Positions 9,644-20,117 of a DNA stretch of 64,000 bases are shown here, piece by piece (position 1 is the first letter of the stretch; each line of letters begins with the position of its first letter). The notes under the pieces were generated by a model. That model was not told the DNA's origin. It ran no database searches and worked only from the letters and a program-made list of their open reading frames with translations. This DNA comes from Sphingomonas sp. HMP9. Its GTDB lineage: Bacteria; Pseudomonadota; Alphaproteobacteria; Sphingomonadales; Sphingomonadaceae. A program made the translations under genes and the position numbers. Where the stretch lies: assembly GCF_013374115.1 (NCBI RefSeq), contig NZ_AP022673.1:3870501-3934500 (forward strand). The letters run 5' to 3'.

Positions 9644-10906
9644 ATGGCGAAGGTGGCACCGGAAGGGCTGATCACGGCGCTCGATATCGGGTCGTCGAAG
9701 GTTTCGGCGATGATTGCGCAAAAGGGCGACGGGGGCGAGCTGATCGTGCTCGGCACCGGTCAGCGCGAGAGCCGCGGCGTCAAGCGCGGCTATATCGCCG
9801 ACATGGCGACGACCGAGGCGGCGGTGCGCGAGGCGGTCGAACAGGCCGAGCGGATCGCCGGGATCAATATCGAGAATGTCTGGGTCGGGTTCTCGGCCGG
9901 CGGGCTCGTGTCCGACGTCGCCGAGGTCGAGTTCGAGCTGGGCGGCCACCGCGTCGAACAGCAGGATATCGATGCGTTGCTCGCCGCGGGGCGCAATTCG
10001 ATCGACCCGCAGGGCCGCATGGTGCTGCACGCGCAACCCGCGCTCTATACGCTCGACGGGCTGACGGGGGTGAAGACTCCGCTCGGGTTGCATGCCGACC
10101 GGCTCGGGGTGCATATCCATGTCGTCGCCGCGGATGGCTCGCCGGTGCGCAATCTTGATCTGTGCGTGCGCTCGGCGCATCTCGAGGTGAAGTCGATCAT
10201 CGCGTCGCCGGTCGCGACCGGGCTCGCGTGCCTGAGCGACGAAGAGCGCGAGCTGGGCGTCGCGCTGGTCGAGATGGGCGCGGGGATCACCAACGTGTCG
10301 CTGTTCGCGGGCGGCATGCTGGTCGGGCTGACCTCGATCCCGATCGGCGCTCAGGACATCACCGACGACATCGCCAGCGCATTCGGGACGCGTCGGCAGA
10401 ATGCCGAGCGGATGAAGTGCTTCCACGGATCGGCTAATGCTTCCCCTCGCGACAATCACGACATGATCCCGGTCATGCCGATCTCGGCCGAGGACGGCGC
10501 GGGCGAGGGTGCGCAGATCACCAAGGCGCAGCTGATCGGCGTAATCCGCCAGCGGCTCGAGCATCAGATGGGCGAGGTGCGGAGTGCGCTCACCAAGCTG
10601 AAGTTCGAGGGGCCGGTCGGGCGGCAGGTCGTGCTGACCGGCGGCGGCGCCGAGCTGAAGGGGGTCGCCGATTATGCGCAGCAGGCGCTGGGACGCTCGG
10701 TGCGGATCGGTCGACCGCGCGGGTTGACCGCCCTGCCAGAGGCGCATGGCGGACCGGCGTTTGCGACGCTAGCGGGGTTGGCCTTCTATGCGGCGACCAA
10801 CCCGATCGACCTTCGCGGGCTCGCGCCGCAGCGGACGACGGTGCACCGACCAAAGGGCATGGGCATGGTCCGCAAGTTGATTCAGGCGGCGCGCGCGAAT
10901 TATTAA
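9644..10906 (+). CDS. ftsA: Cell division protein FtsA
   Basis: FtsA (420 residues) is the actin-like ATPase that tethers FtsZ to the membrane. It opens with the ASKHA phosphate-1 motif (ITALDIGSSKVSAMIA). The 1C domain, EMGAGITNVSLFAGG and VVLTGGGAELKG (adenosine motif) follow in order. The C-terminal MVRKLIQAARANY is basic and amphipathic, as expected for the membrane-targeting helix. The start is one base after ftsQ, with GGAGGG just upstream inside ftsQ. Confidence 0.95.
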   Translation: MAKVAPEGLITALDIGSSKVSAMIAQKGDGGELIVLGTGQRESRGVKRGYIADMATTEAAVREAVEQAERIAGINIENVWVGFSAGGLVSDVAEVEFELGGHRVEQQDIDALLAAGRNSIDPQGRMVLHAQPALYTLDGLTGVKTPLGLHADRLGVHIHVVAADGSPVRNLDLCVRSAHLEVKSIIASPVATGLACLSDEERELGVALVEMGAGITNVSLFAGGMLVGLTSIPIGAQDITDDIASAFGTRRQNAERMKCFHGSANASPRDNHDMIPVMPISAEDGAGEGAQITKAQLIGVIRQRLEHQMGEVRSALTKLKFEGPVGRQVVLTGGGAELKGVADYAQQALGRSVRIGRPRGLTALPEAHGGPAFATLAGLAFYAATNPIDLRGLAPQRTTVHRPKGMGMVRKLIQAARANY

Positions 10907-11019
10907 GAGTTTCGAGGGTGCTGGCGTTATTTCGGCTGGAACCGGCCGTGACGTTGGTGCACACAGATTTATCAGGGGCCCGGCCGTAGCGTATCTACCG
11001 GGTTGTGCGGAGAACGGCG

Positions 11020-12597
11020 ATGAGCATCGAATTCCTTAGTCCCGAAGTGGACGATCTGGCCCCCCGCATCGCGGTGATCGGCGTCGGCGGCGCAGGCGGC
11101 AACGCGATCGCCAACATGATGCGGGCCGACGTCCAGGGCGTCGACTTCCTCGTGGCGAACACCGACGCGCAGGCGTTGAAGCAGTCGACCGCGCCGCAGC
11201 GAATCCAGCTGGGCACCAAGATCACGCAGGGTCTCGGCGCCGGTTCGCGTCCCGAGATCGGCCGTGCGGCTGCCGAGGAGACGATCGACCAGCTCGCCAA
11301 GATGCTCGAAGGCGCGCACATGTGCTTCATCACCGCCGGCATGGGCGGCGGCACGGGCACGGGCGCGGCACCGGTCATCGCCAAGGCGGCGCGTGACATG
11401 GGCATCCTGACGGTCGGCGTCGTGACCAAGCCGTTCGCGTTCGAGGGCAACCGTCGCGCCAAGTCGGCCGAGGGCGGCATCGACGAACTGCAGAAGTATG
11501 TCGACACGCTGATCGTCATTCCGAACCAGAACCTGTTCCTCATCGCCAACGCGAACACGACCTTCAAGGAAGCGTTCACGATGGCGGACGAGGTGCTCCA
11601 GCAGGGCGTCCGCAGCATCACCGACCTGATGGTGATGCCGGGCCTCATCAACCTCGATTTCGCCGACGTCCGATCGGTGATGCAGGAGATGGGCAAGGCG
11701 ATGATGGGCACCGGCGAGGCGAGCGGCGACAACCGCGCGCTCGAGGCTGCGCAGAAGGCGATCTCGAACCCGCTGCTCGAAGGCGTCAGCATGCGCGGCG
11801 CCAAGGGCGTCATCATCTCGATCACCGGCGGCGACGACATGCGCCTGCTCGAAGTCGACGAAGCCGCCAATCACATTCGCGACCTGGTCGATCCCGATGC
11901 CAATATCATCTGGGGCTCGGCGTTCAACCAGGAGCTCGAAGGCAAGATCCGCGTCTCGGTCGTCGCGACCGGGATCGACGCCGATGCGCGTCCGCCCGAG
12001 ACTGCGCCCGAGCCGACGCGCTCGTTCAGCTTCGGATCGCGCAAGACCGACGAGAATACGTCGTTCCGTCCGAGCGAGCCTGCCGCGTCGTCGGCGGCGC
12101 CCGCCGCGTCCTCCGCTGATGAAGAGCCGCTCGACCTGAACGCGTCGTCGGAAGTCGAGCCGTCGTCGTCCAAGTCCGATGACGAACTGGTGCTCGGTGC
12201 AGAGACGATCGTGCCGCAGGCCGCACCTGCGCCCGCCGCCCCGGCACCGCAGCCGGCGCCCGCGCCGCGTACCTATGGCGAAGAGCCCTATGGTCGCGGT
12301 CCGATCGCCCGTCCGGCGTCGGCATCGACCGTGCCACCGTCGCGCGCGCCCATCGCGCCTGCGGTTCCGGTACCGACCCCGGCGGCCGACGAAGGTGGCG
12401 CCCGTCGTCGCTGGCTCGCTCCGGGTGCCGAGGCTGCGCCCGAGGCCGTACCCGCTGCACCACGCGTGAAGCTTGGCGGCACGTTGTTCGAGCGCATGTC
12501 GAATGCGGCACGCGGCGCTGCGAAGGAAGACGGCGAAGCAGCCCCCCAGGACCCGCTCGACATCCCGCGCTTCCTGCACCGGCAGAACAACCAGTAA
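11020..12597 (+). CDS. ftsZ: Cell division protein FtsZ
   Basis: FtsZ (525 residues) is the tubulin-like GTPase of the Z-ring. I place the start at the ATG at 11020, preceded by GGAGA, because [10 protein letters not shown] is the usual alphaproteobacterial beginning; a GTG at 11005 would add five residues. The GTP-binding GGGTGTG is at about 109-115. An Ala/Pro/Ser-rich linker of about 180 residues separates the GTPase body from the conserved C-terminal peptide [11 protein letters not shown], which binds FtsA and other partners. A gap of 113 bases from ftsA may hold its own promoter, but I see no clear one. Confidence 0.96.
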   Translation: MSIEFLSPEVDDLAPRIAVIGVGGAGGNAIANMMRADVQGVDFLVANTDAQALKQSTAPQRIQLGTKITQGLGAGSRPEIGRAAAEETIDQLAKMLEGAHMCFITAGMGGGTGTGAAPVIAKAARDMGILTVGVVTKPFAFEGNRRAKSAEGGIDELQKYVDTLIVIPNQNLFLIANANTTFKEAFTMADEVLQQGVRSITDLMVMPGLINLDFADVRSVMQEMGKAMMGTGEASGDNRALEAAQKAISNPLLEGVSMRGAKGVIISITGGDDMRLLEVDEAANHIRDLVDPDANIIWGSAFNQELEGKIRVSVVATGIDADARPPETAPEPTRSFSFGSRKTDENTSFRPSEPAASSAAPAASSADEEPLDLNASSEVEPSSSKSDDELVLGAETIVPQAAPAPAAPAPQPAPAPRTYGEEPYGRGPIARPASASTVPPSRAPIAPAVPVPTPAADEGGARRRWLAPGAEAAPEAVPAAPRVKLGGTLFERMSNAARGAAKEDGEAAPQDPLDIPRFLHRQNNQ

Positions 12598-12605
12598 GTC
12601 TGGGC

Positions 12606-12635
12606 GCCGTTCTCTCGGTCTGTCGGGAGAACGGC
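12606..12635 (+). terminator. Hairpin after ftsZ, possible terminator
   Basis: A perfect 9-bp stem (GCCGTTCTC / GAGAACGGC) with a 12-base loop starts nine bases after the ftsZ stop. It has no T-run, so it may slow or process the transcript rather than act as a classical intrinsic terminator. Confidence 0.4.
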
Positions 12636-12675
12636 TGGGCCAAACGGATTGGTGGATGTATCGTTCTCCAACATC

Positions 12676-12781
12676 GCCTCCCCGGCGAAGGCCGGGGCCC
12701 AGTTGGCAAGGTTGATGTAACGGAGCGCTTTCCATCGTTATTTCCGTGCGCCAACTGGACCCCGGCCTCCGCCGGGGAGGC
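12676..12781. repeat. REP-doublet palindrome (CCCCGGCGAAGGCCGGGG family) after ftsZ
   Basis: Element of about 106 bp with 32-bp inverted arms: GCCTCCCCGGCGAAGGCCGG on the left and its mirror ending GCCGGGGAGGC on the right. The spacer is about 42 bp. It fills much of the 352-base gap between ftsZ and the SPOR gene. The same family is found at 35691-35798 (inside putA) and 37223-37327. Confidence 0.85.
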
Positions 12782-12949
12782 GGCGTTTCAGCAGGAACGC
12801 TGTTTCAAGATCACATATGTCGAATCCGCAGATCGTAACCCTCGCCCGTTGCATGCTCCTTGGCGCTTTATTCGTCGCCGCTCGGGCCCAGTTCGCCGCG
12901 CGCCTGCGTCGGAGACATTGCCGGTTCGCTCGAGCTGGGGTCTAGACAG

Positions 12950-15130
12950 ATGATCCTCATGACCCGGTCCTCGCATCATCTCCTGACCGCCGCGCTGGCC
13001 CTCGTGCTCGCGGCCGTGCCATCCGCCGCGTCCGCGCAGGCCGTCGTCCAGGCGATCCCGGGAACGACCGATGCGGACAGGCTCGGCGACGTCATGCGCC
13101 AGCTCGCCAGCAACCCCCGCAACGTCGACGCGCTGATCAAGGCCGGCGATCTGTCGATGGGGCTGGGCGATCTCAGCGGTGCCGCAGCCTTGTTCGCGCG
13201 CGCCGAAAAGGTGAACCCGCGCGATGGTCGGGCGAAGGCGGGGATGGCGTCCATCCTTGTCCGGTCGGAACGTCCGGGCGAGGCGCTGCGCTATTATGCG
13301 CAGGCGGAAGGCCTCGGCCTCGACCCCCGCAATTTCGCCGCGGATCGCGGTCTCGCTTATGACCTGATCGGCCAGCAGGATCGGGCGCAGCGCGATTACC
13401 GCGTCGCGCTGCGCGATGCGCCCGATGACGAGACCATCAGGCGCTATGCGCTGTCGCTCGGCATTTCGGGAAAGCCGGAGCTCGCGATTCAGCAACTCAA
13501 CCCGCTGCTGCTCAAGAGCGATCGCGGTGCTTGGCGTTCGCGCGCGTTCATCATCGCGATGAACGGCGACGTCGCAGGAGCCGAGAAGATCGCGACCACG
13601 ATGATGCCCGCCGGTACCGCGCAAGGCCTGCAACCCTTCTTCCGGCGCCTGCCGAGCCTGCCCGCGAGCGACCGCGCGTTCGCGGTACATTTCGGCGAAG
13701 TCCATGCAACGCCCGCGCGGCTGGCGGATGCGCGGATGGCACCGCCGCTCGGCATCCTCGCCGCGGACCCGACCGCACCGGTGATGTTGGCCGCGGTGAC
13801 GCCGCAACCGACCGTCGCCGCGACTACGGGCAAGAAGGATAAGCGCGATCGGCGCGCCAAGCCCGACCGAGTCCAGATGGCGGCGGTAACGCGCGCGCCC
13901 TCCACGCCGGTGCCCGCGCCGATGTCGGGAGCGATCCCGACGACGACCACACCGCGTACGACGACGAGCGTCCCCGCTCCAACTACGTACACAGCGCCCG
14001 TCCAGCTCGCGGCAGCGCCCATGCAGATGGTCCAGCCGCTTCCGGCCCGCACGGCCCAGCCTGCTCCGCAGCCAAGCTATCCTGCACCGACGGTCGCAGT
14101 CCAAGGTGCCCGTATCAACCCGGCGGCGGAAGCGAACTCGGTGGTCGCGGCGACCATCCCGTCGAGTACAGCGTCGGTACCAGCGGCATCGGTCGCGCGT
14201 GTGCTACCCGCACCGTCGACGGTGGGAACGCTTCCCCAGAGCGTAACCACGCAGATGGCGGCGATCCCGGCGGGACAGCCGCGGATCGATCCCACGCGCG
14301 CGGCCAATGCGCTCGCGGCGTCGGCGTCGGCGTCGCCTGTTTCTTCGGGTTCGGTACAGCCGAGTCCGATTCAGCAGGTCCCGCTGCAGCAATATGCGCC
14401 GGTCCAGAGCGCCAGCACGGCAACGCCGACGCCCGGCTTCACCAGTTCGTCCACGCCTGCGCCGGTGGCCCCGACTGCGGTCGCCGCCGTAGCGCCCCGG
14501 ACCCACGCAGTCGCGGTGAGCGAGGACTCGATCCTCGCGCGGATCGTCGCGGGCCTGTCGATCCCCGCGTCCGAGCTCGACGTCGCGCCGATGCATCCGG
14601 TGCCGGTCGTGACGCCCGCCGCGCTACCGGTCTCGGACGATGCCGAGCGCGTGCTCGCCGAGGCGAAGGCCAAGACCGAGCGCGATGCGGCCGCAAAGGC
14701 CATCGCGGCGGACAAGAAGGCGGCGCTCGACAAGAAGGCGGCCGCGCGCAAAGCCATCGCCGACAAGAAGGCGCTCGCCGAGAAGAAGGCCGCCGCCGCC
14801 GAGAAGCTCGCCACCGACAAGGCCGCCGCCGAGGAAAAGCGGATCGCCCGCGCCAATCCCGAGCGGATCTGGGTCCAGGTGTCGACCGGCGCCACCGAGG
14901 GCGACCTGCCCAAGGCGTGGAAGAAGGCCAAGGCCAAGGCACCGACCGCATTCGGCAGCCGCGCCGGCTGGACCGCGCCGTGGAAGGCAACCAACCGCGT
15001 CCTCGCCGGACCGTTCAAGACCGATGCGGAGGCGCGCACCTTCGTCAATCAGCTCGCCAAGGACGGCGTCCCGACGTTCACCTTCACCAGCGATGCGGGT
15101 GAGATCATCACGAAGTTGCCGGCGAAGTGA
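12950..15130 (+). CDS. Exported TPR and SPOR-domain protein
   Basis: This protein of about 726 residues is probably periplasmic and binds septal peptidoglycan. A signal peptide ([28 protein letters not shown]) is clear. TPR-like helices span about 40-230. A long Pro/Ala/Thr-rich unstructured region follows to about 560, then an Ala/Lys-rich helix ([20 protein letters not shown]), and a SPOR domain at the end ([20 protein letters not shown] to [13 protein letters not shown]). SPOR domains bind denuded glycan at division sites, which suits a place after ftsZ. Start is 12950 or 12959. The stop overlaps the downstream dgt start (GTGA). Confidence 0.8.
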   Translation: MILMTRSSHHLLTAALALVLAAVPSAASAQAVVQAIPGTTDADRLGDVMRQLASNPRNVDALIKAGDLSMGLGDLSGAAALFARAEKVNPRDGRAKAGMASILVRSERPGEALRYYAQAEGLGLDPRNFAADRGLAYDLIGQQDRAQRDYRVALRDAPDDETIRRYALSLGISGKPELAIQQLNPLLLKSDRGAWRSRAFIIAMNGDVAGAEKIATTMMPAGTAQGLQPFFRRLPSLPASDRAFAVHFGEVHATPARLADARMAPPLGILAADPTAPVMLAAVTPQPTVAATTGKKDKRDRRAKPDRVQMAAVTRAPSTPVPAPMSGAIPTTTTPRTTTSVPAPTTYTAPVQLAAAPMQMVQPLPARTAQPAPQPSYPAPTVAVQGARINPAAEANSVVAATIPSSTASVPAASVARVLPAPSTVGTLPQSVTTQMAAIPAGQPRIDPTRAANALAASASASPVSSGSVQPSPIQQVPLQQYAPVQSASTATPTPGFTSSSTPAPVAPTAVAAVAPRTHAVAVSEDSILARIVAGLSIPASELDVAPMHPVPVVTPAALPVSDDAERVLAEAKAKTERDAAAKAIAADKKAALDKKAAARKAIADKKALAEKKAAAAEKLATDKAAAEEKRIARANPERIWVQVSTGATEGDLPKAWKKAKAKAPTAFGSRAGWTAPWKATNRVLAGPFKTDAEARTFVNQLAKDGVPTFTFTSDAGEIITKLPAK

Positions 15131-16311
15131 GTTACCGCGCGCCTTGGGCATCGGACCCGGCGCGCAGCAAAGGACGGCTTCACGAGGAACAGAACGGGTC
15201 CACGCGGGGGCCGCGCGATGCGTTTCAACGCGACCGCGACCGGATCATCCACTCGATCAGCTTCCGTCGCCTGCGTCACAAGACCCAAGTCTTCATGGCG
15301 CCCGACGGCGATCATTTCCGCGTCCGCCTCACGCACAGCCTTGAGGTGGCGCAGATCGGCCGGACGATCGCGCGGACCCTGGCCTTGAACGAAGACCTGA
15401 CCGAGGCACTGTGCCTCGCGCACGACATCGGCCATCCGCCGTTCGGCCATGCCGGCGAGGATGCGCTGAAGGCCGCGCTGATGCCGTCGGTCGAGGACGG
15501 CGGGCAGGGCGGGTTCGATCACAACGGCCACACGCTGCGCACCTTGATGACGATCGAGCGGCCCTATCCGATGTGGAACGGGCTGAACCTCACTTGGGAA
15601 ACGCTCGAAGGCCTGGCCAAGCATAACGGCCCGGTGCGGCACCCGGGCTGGGCGCTTGCCATCGCCGACGCGGAATATCCGCTCGCGCTCACCAGCTTCT
15701 CATCGCTTGAGGCGCAGGTTGCAGCGATCGCCGACGACATCGCCTATGACAATCACGATATCGACGACGGTCTGCGCGCCGGACTGTTGACGCTCGATCA
15801 GATGCTGGCGGTGCCGCTGGTCGCGCGCGGCTGGGACGACGTGCGCCGCCGCTTCCCCGACGTCGCGCCGAAGCGTCTGGTCGGCGAACTCGTCCGCACG
15901 CAGATCGGGACGATGGTCAACGACCTCATCGCCGAGACCCGCCGGCGGATCGCGGCGAGCGGCGTCGCCAGCGTCGACGACGTCCGCGCCGCCGGGCAAT
16001 GCCTGGTCGGCTTCTCCCCCGAGATGCGCGACGCGGAGCGCGACCTGAAGCGCTTCATGTACGCCAACCTCTACCATCATCCGCGGCAATTGGCGGCAGC
16101 GGACGCGGCGCACGGCATCGTCTCCGGGCTGTTCGCGGTATATCGCGATGATCCCTCAACGATTCCCGAGGAATGGCGCGAGCGGCTACCATCGGACGAC
16201 CCCGATCGCAGCCGGCACATTGCCGACTTCATCGCCGGCATGACCGACCGGTACGCCGTATCCCGCTACCGCGAGCTGGTCGGCCCGATCGACCTGCCTG
16301 AAGGGTTCTGA
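15127..16311 (+). CDS. dgt: Deoxyguanosinetriphosphate triphosphohydrolase-like protein
   Basis: This HD-domain dNTP triphosphohydrolase (394 residues) removes triphosphate from dGTP and related nucleotides, affecting dNTP pools. Family landmarks are [37 protein letters not shown], the HD pair in [16 protein letters not shown], and [11 protein letters not shown]. It belongs to the shorter bacterial type 2 group. The GTG at 15127 overlaps the upstream stop, so it is probably translationally coupled to the SPOR gene. Confidence 0.93.
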   Translation: MSYRAPWASDPARSKGRLHEEQNGSTRGPRDAFQRDRDRIIHSISFRRLRHKTQVFMAPDGDHFRVRLTHSLEVAQIGRTIARTLALNEDLTEALCLAHDIGHPPFGHAGEDALKAALMPSVEDGGQGGFDHNGHTLRTLMTIERPYPMWNGLNLTWETLEGLAKHNGPVRHPGWALAIADAEYPLALTSFSSLEAQVAAIADDIAYDNHDIDDGLRAGLLTLDQMLAVPLVARGWDDVRRRFPDVAPKRLVGELVRTQIGTMVNDLIAETRRRIAASGVASVDDVRAAGQCLVGFSPEMRDAERDLKRFMYANLYHHPRQLAAADAAHGIVSGLFAVYRDDPSTIPEEWRERLPSDDPDRSRHIADFIAGMTDRYAVSRYRELVGPIDLPEGF

Positions 16312-16324
16312 GGCCAATGTAGCG

Positions 16325-16352
16325 CGATCCTCCCCCGCCAGGGGGAGGATCG
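16325..16352 (+). terminator. Inverted repeat after dgt
   Basis: A perfect 12-bp stem around GCCA (CGATCCTCCCCC / GGGGGAGGATCG) starts 13 bases after the dgt stop. There is no T-run. It could be a terminator or a single arm of the CCCTCCCC-type repeats seen elsewhere in the window. Confidence 0.45.
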
Positions 16353-16372
16353 CCAAGCTTTCCGGACCAAAC

Positions 16373-16406
16373 GCAAAACGGCGGCCGGACCGAAGCCCGA
16401 CCGCCG
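16373..16406 (-). terminator. Intrinsic terminator of the small secreted protein gene
   Basis: Read on the minus strand, CGGCGGTCGG pairs with CCGGCCGCCG around a loop with a TTCG tetraloop, followed by TTTTGCGTTT. Stem, loop and T-run make a good intrinsic terminator 26 bases after the stop of the gene ending at 16432. Confidence 0.8.
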
Positions 16407-16431
16407 CTGCATTCACCAAAAGCCGTTTAGC

Positions 16432-16725
16432 TTAGCGCGTAACCGAAGCGATGCCGCCGGCAGCGCCGCTGGCCTCTGCGGTCTTGAACGCCACCGGAAC
16501 GCCGCCCGACACACCCGAGACGCGGTTGCCGCGGACGATCAGGTGGAACTTCTGGCCCGACGGATACCGACGACCGTCGATGACCTGGCGGCCACCGTCC
16601 TGCGTCGAGGTATAGACGTACGTGCTGCCCTCATGGACGAAGCTCTGCTTCGCGTCGGCGGCCATGCCGATCGTCGAGGTAAGGGCGGCTGCGGCGGCGG
16701 CGATGATCTTGATGGTCGTGCGCAT
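16432..16725 (-). CDS. Small secreted hypothetical protein
   Basis: This 97-residue protein has a clear Sec signal peptide (MRTTIKIIAAAAAALTSTIGMAADA), leaving a mature chain of about 73 residues with FVHEGSTYVYTSTQDGGRQV and HLIVRGNRVSGVSGGVPVAF. I do not recognise the family. It is a single gene with its own downstream terminator. A plausible ribosome site (GGGAGA) lies just upstream of the ATG. The location is probably periplasmic and the function unknown. Confidence 0.75.
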   Translation of the reverse strand: MRTTIKIIAAAAAALTSTIGMAADAKQSFVHEGSTYVYTSTQDGGRQVIDGRRYPSGQKFHLIVRGNRVSGVSGGVPVAFKTAEASGAAGGIASVTR

Positions 16726-16975
16726 GATCGTATCTCCCGAAGTGCGTGGAGCCGGATCACGTCGTCACCCAACTCTCGAGCCAGAGAAATATTGCGGTGC
16801 AGCATCAGTTGCAATTGCAAACCTATCCGTCGCGATTGCACGCACTGCATCGACGATCCCGATCCTCGGCGCGCCGGACCTCAGCGACCAACGGCTGCGC
16901 GCATGCGACGAGCGGAGCGCGTGACATACTTCCACGACAATTGATGCGTACAACCGTCAGCGAAGGAGAAGTGTC

Positions 16976-18514
16976 GTGTCTGCTTCCAGTATCGCGCTCA
17001 ATCGGTTCGGTCTCGGCGCAAGGCCTGGTGATGCCGTTGCCGGTGATCCCGCGAAGTGGGTGTTGGCGCAGTGCGAACGGTTCAAGTCGCGCCCGGCGGT
17101 AGTCGCCAATGCCCCCTCGACCGCTGGCATTTCGGTAGGGCTCGTTGCCTATTATGCGCAGGAAAAGGCGATCAGGGCGCAGTTCGGGCCGCGCATGCCG
17201 AAAGCCCCAGCCGGTATGGACGCGAAACCGGATGTCGCTGCCCCGACGATGTCCGGCGCGATGAGTCCCGGGCCTTTGGCGCCCGGCGCGTCGCCGGCGA
17301 TGGCCCAGCCCCCCGCCATGCCGGGCGCGATCGATCCGGGCACGGCCGCGCGACAGGAGGCGCGACAGGCGATCGGCAAGCAAAGTCGCAACGATTACGG
17401 TGCGGCGGTCGCGGCGCGGACGATGGCGGCGCTGACCGGCGACGCGCCGTTCGTCGAGCGGCTCGTCCATTTCTGGGCGAACCATTTCGCGGTCTCTACC
17501 GAAAAGTTCGAGGTGACGGCGCTCGCCGGGCCGATGGAATTCGAGGCGATCCGCCCGCACGTGCTTGGCAATTTCGGTGACATGCTGAACGCGGTCGAGC
17601 GGCATCCGGCGATGCTGCTCTACCTCGACCAGGCGGTGTCGATCGGCCCGGATAGTCCGTTCGCCGTACGCAAGACCAGGCGGCGGACCGGACTGAACGA
17701 AAATCTCGCGCGTGAGATCATGGAGTTGCACACGCTCGGCGTTCGCAGCGGCTACAGCCAGGCCGACGTGACGGAATTCGCACGCGCGATGACCGGCTGG
17801 ACGGTCGCGGGCATCGGCCGCGGCCCCGGCGCGCGTATCCAGGATGATTCGCGCGCGGGGGCGTTCCTGTTCCTCGACGACGTCCACCAGCCCGGCGATC
17901 GGACGGTCATGGGCAAGCTCTACCCCGCAGCGGGGGAGGCGCAGGCGCAGGCGGTGCTGTCCGATCTCGCGGTCCATCCGGCGACCGCAACCCACATCGC
18001 CACCAAGCTCGCGCGGCATTTTGCCGGCGATACCCCGCCCCCGGCGATGGTCGCGCGGCTGAAGACGGCCTTCCTCAAATCGGGCGGCGACCTGCCGACG
18101 GTCTACCGCGCGCTCGTCGCGTCGCCCGAGGCATGGGTGGCGCAGCCCGTGAAGTTCAAGTCGCCTTGGGAATGGTATGTTTCGACCCAGCGGGCGCTTG
18201 GCACGACGACGGTCCAGCCCGGCGTGACGGTGGGGATGATGAACCAGCTCGGCCAGCCGATATGGCAGCCGGGCCAGCCGATCGGCTATGACGACGTCGC
18301 CGCCGCCTGGGCCGGGCCCGACGCGATCATGCGACGGGTCGAGGCAGCGGAGCGGTTCGCGGCACGCGCCGGCCCGGTCGATGCGCGGGCGTTGGCGCCG
18401 ACGCTGTTCCCCGCCTCGATCAGCCCCTTGACCGCGCAGGGCCTCGCGCGCGCGGAAAGCCCGGCACAGGCGCTCGCGCTGTTGCTCGTCGCCCCCGAAT
18501 CGATCCGGAGATAG
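16976..18514 (+). CDS. DUF1800 family protein
   Basis: This 512-residue protein belongs to DUF1800, which is nearly always paired with DUF1501, as here. Recognisable stretches are FVERLVHFWANHFAVS, RTGLNENLAREIMELHTLGV, YSQADVTEFARAMTGWTV and ATHIATKLARHFAGD. A Pro/Met/Ala-rich insert at about 70-125 interrupts the N-terminal part. The start is the GTG at 16976, preceded by GAAGGAGA. The biochemical role is not established; the family is often suspected to act in export or at the cell surface. The next gene begins two bases after its stop. Confidence 0.85.
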   Translation: MSASSIALNRFGLGARPGDAVAGDPAKWVLAQCERFKSRPAVVANAPSTAGISVGLVAYYAQEKAIRAQFGPRMPKAPAGMDAKPDVAAPTMSGAMSPGPLAPGASPAMAQPPAMPGAIDPGTAARQEARQAIGKQSRNDYGAAVAARTMAALTGDAPFVERLVHFWANHFAVSTEKFEVTALAGPMEFEAIRPHVLGNFGDMLNAVERHPAMLLYLDQAVSIGPDSPFAVRKTRRRTGLNENLAREIMELHTLGVRSGYSQADVTEFARAMTGWTVAGIGRGPGARIQDDSRAGAFLFLDDVHQPGDRTVMGKLYPAAGEAQAQAVLSDLAVHPATATHIATKLARHFAGDTPPPAMVARLKTAFLKSGGDLPTVYRALVASPEAWVAQPVKFKSPWEWYVSTQRALGTTTVQPGVTVGMMNQLGQPIWQPGQPIGYDDVAAAWAGPDAIMRRVEAAERFAARAGPVDARALAPTLFPASISPLTAQGLARAESPAQALALLLVAPESIRR

Positions 18515-18516
18515 TC

Positions 18517-19671
18517 ATGCTCGACCGTCGTTCCTTTCTCTCGACCGGTACGCTCGGCGTGCTGGCGTCCGCCTTCGCCCCGCGTATCGCTTTCGCGCGC
18601 GCGGCGACCGACAAGCGGTTCGTGTTCGTCATCCAGCGCGGGGCGGCCGACGGTCTCGGCATGATCGGCGCAGTTGGCGATCCGGCCTTCGCAGGCGTGC
18701 GCGGCGATCTTGCGACGGACTTCGCCACGGGTACGAAGCTCGACGGCATGTTCGCGCTGCATCCGGCAATGACCGCGAGCGCCGGTCTCTACAAACAGGG
18801 TCAGGCGCTGTTCGCACATGCGATCGCGTCGCCCTACCGCGACCGCTCACATTTTGACGGCCAGAACGTGCTCGAGACGGGGGGCGCGAGTGCGTACCAG
18901 GTACGCGACGGCTGGCTCAATCGACTGCTCGGCGTGCTGCCTGTTGAGGAGGCGCGCGCGATTGCGGTGGCGGCGACCGTGCCCATGGCCTTGCGGGGGC
19001 TGCGCGAGGTGGCGTCCTATGCCCCGTCGAACCTGCCCGACGCGTCGGACGACCTGCTGCAACGCGTCGCGATGCTGTATGACGGCGACCAGCAACTCCA
19101 CGGCCTGTGGAGCGAGGCGATGGCCACACGCCAGCTCACCAGCGATCTCGCGCAGGACGGCGGGCGCAACGCGGCCGCGACCGGTGCGCTCGCCGCGCGC
19201 TTGCTCAAGCCCGACACCGGCGCGCGGATCGCGATGATCGAGACGGGCGGCTGGGATACGCATACCGGCCAGCGCGGGCGCCTGACCGCGCAGTTGAAGG
19301 GCCTCGATGCGATGGTCGCCTCGCTTCAGGCGGGGCTGGGGCCGTTATGGGCGGACACCATGGTGCTGGTCGCGACCGAGTTCGGACGAACCGTCGCGGT
19401 CAACGGCACCGGCGGCACCGATCACGGCACGGGCACCGCGGCGATGCTGTTCGGCGGCGGCGTGAAGGGCGGGCGTGTGGTATCCGACTGGCCCGGCCTC
19501 GCACCCGCCGCTCTGTACGAGGCGCGCGATCTCAAACCGACGATGCAGCTCGACGCGTTCATCGGCGGTGCGGTATCGTCCCACTTCGGTGTGGAACCAG
19601 CCCGCGCCATGGCCGCGCTGTTCCCTGCGAGCGCGAAGACTGCGGCGATCGACGGCCTGGTGCGGGTCTAG
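18517..19671 (+). CDS. DUF1501 family protein, Tat-exported
   Basis: This 384-residue protein starts with a twin-arginine signal (LDRRSFLSTGTLGVLASAFA), so it is probably folded before export. The body matches DUF1501 (sulfatase-like fold): DKRFVFVIQRGAADGL, SHFDGQNVLETG, METGGWDTHTGQRG-like IETGGWDTHTG, and VATEFGRTVAVNGTGGTDHGTG. The last contains the Asp/His cluster expected at a metal site. It forms a tight pair with the DUF1800 gene. Substrate unknown. Confidence 0.87.
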   Translation: MLDRRSFLSTGTLGVLASAFAPRIAFARAATDKRFVFVIQRGAADGLGMIGAVGDPAFAGVRGDLATDFATGTKLDGMFALHPAMTASAGLYKQGQALFAHAIASPYRDRSHFDGQNVLETGGASAYQVRDGWLNRLLGVLPVEEARAIAVAATVPMALRGLREVASYAPSNLPDASDDLLQRVAMLYDGDQQLHGLWSEAMATRQLTSDLAQDGGRNAAATGALAARLLKPDTGARIAMIETGGWDTHTGQRGRLTAQLKGLDAMVASLQAGLGPLWADTMVLVATEFGRTVAVNGTGGTDHGTGTAAMLFGGGVKGGRVVSDWPGLAPAALYEARDLKPTMQLDAFIGGAVSSHFGVEPARAMAALFPASAKTAAIDGLVRV

Positions 19672-19736
19672 GGGAGGCGGGCAGCGTAGCCGCTATCCCG
19701 CTTGGTTTCACCGGCCTAGCCGAACCCGTCACCACA

Positions 19737-19820
19737 CCCGTCATCCTGACGAAAGTCAGGACCCAGAGTACCAACCGCCGCCTCCAGTAACCCTGGATCC
19801 TGACTTTCGTCAGGATGACG
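19737..19820. repeat. REP-doublet palindrome, CATCCTGACG family, copy 1 of an array
   Basis: Arms CCCGTCATCCTGACGAAAGT and its mirror ending AGGATGACG enclose the loop AGTACCAACCGCCGCC. The gap 19672-20483 (812 bases) holds no gene; it contains this copy, two more copies spaced about 190 bp apart, and a tandem repeat. Confidence 0.85.
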
Positions 19821-19930
19821 AAAAGTAGCGAGTATAATCTCGGGAGGCCGTACCCGCTCGCCCAAGATCAACGGTGCCGCGCCGACAAACGTCGACACCG
19901 AAGTCGACCCTCACGCACGCTTCACCACAC

Positions 19931-20014
19931 CCGTCATCCTGACGAAAGTCAGGACCCAGAGTACCAGTCGCCGCCCCCAGTAACCGTGGGTCCTGACTTT
20001 CTTCAGGATGACAA
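19931..20014. repeat. REP-doublet palindrome, CATCCTGACG family, copy 2 of an array
   Basis: It begins 194 bp after copy 1 and has nearly the same arms and loop (AGTACCAGTCGCCGCC). The upstream ACCACACC and the downstream AGTAACGAAGTATCAT also resemble the flanks of copy 1, so the unit that was copied is longer than the palindrome. The right arm has one change (CTTCAGG for CGTCAGG). Confidence 0.85.
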
Positions 20015-20117
20015 AGAGTAACGAAGTATCATCCCAATAGGCAGTACCGTTCGCTCACAGTCCTGGGAGCCTCGCCCACCCGCGCCGCCCTCGCCGCCGC
20101 CCACACGCGCACCCCAC

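Noticed and set aside
12676..12781. Insertion sequence or its remnant
   Set aside because: No transposase frame and only about 106 bp; inverted arms with inner hairpins repeat elsewhere as REP-doublets.
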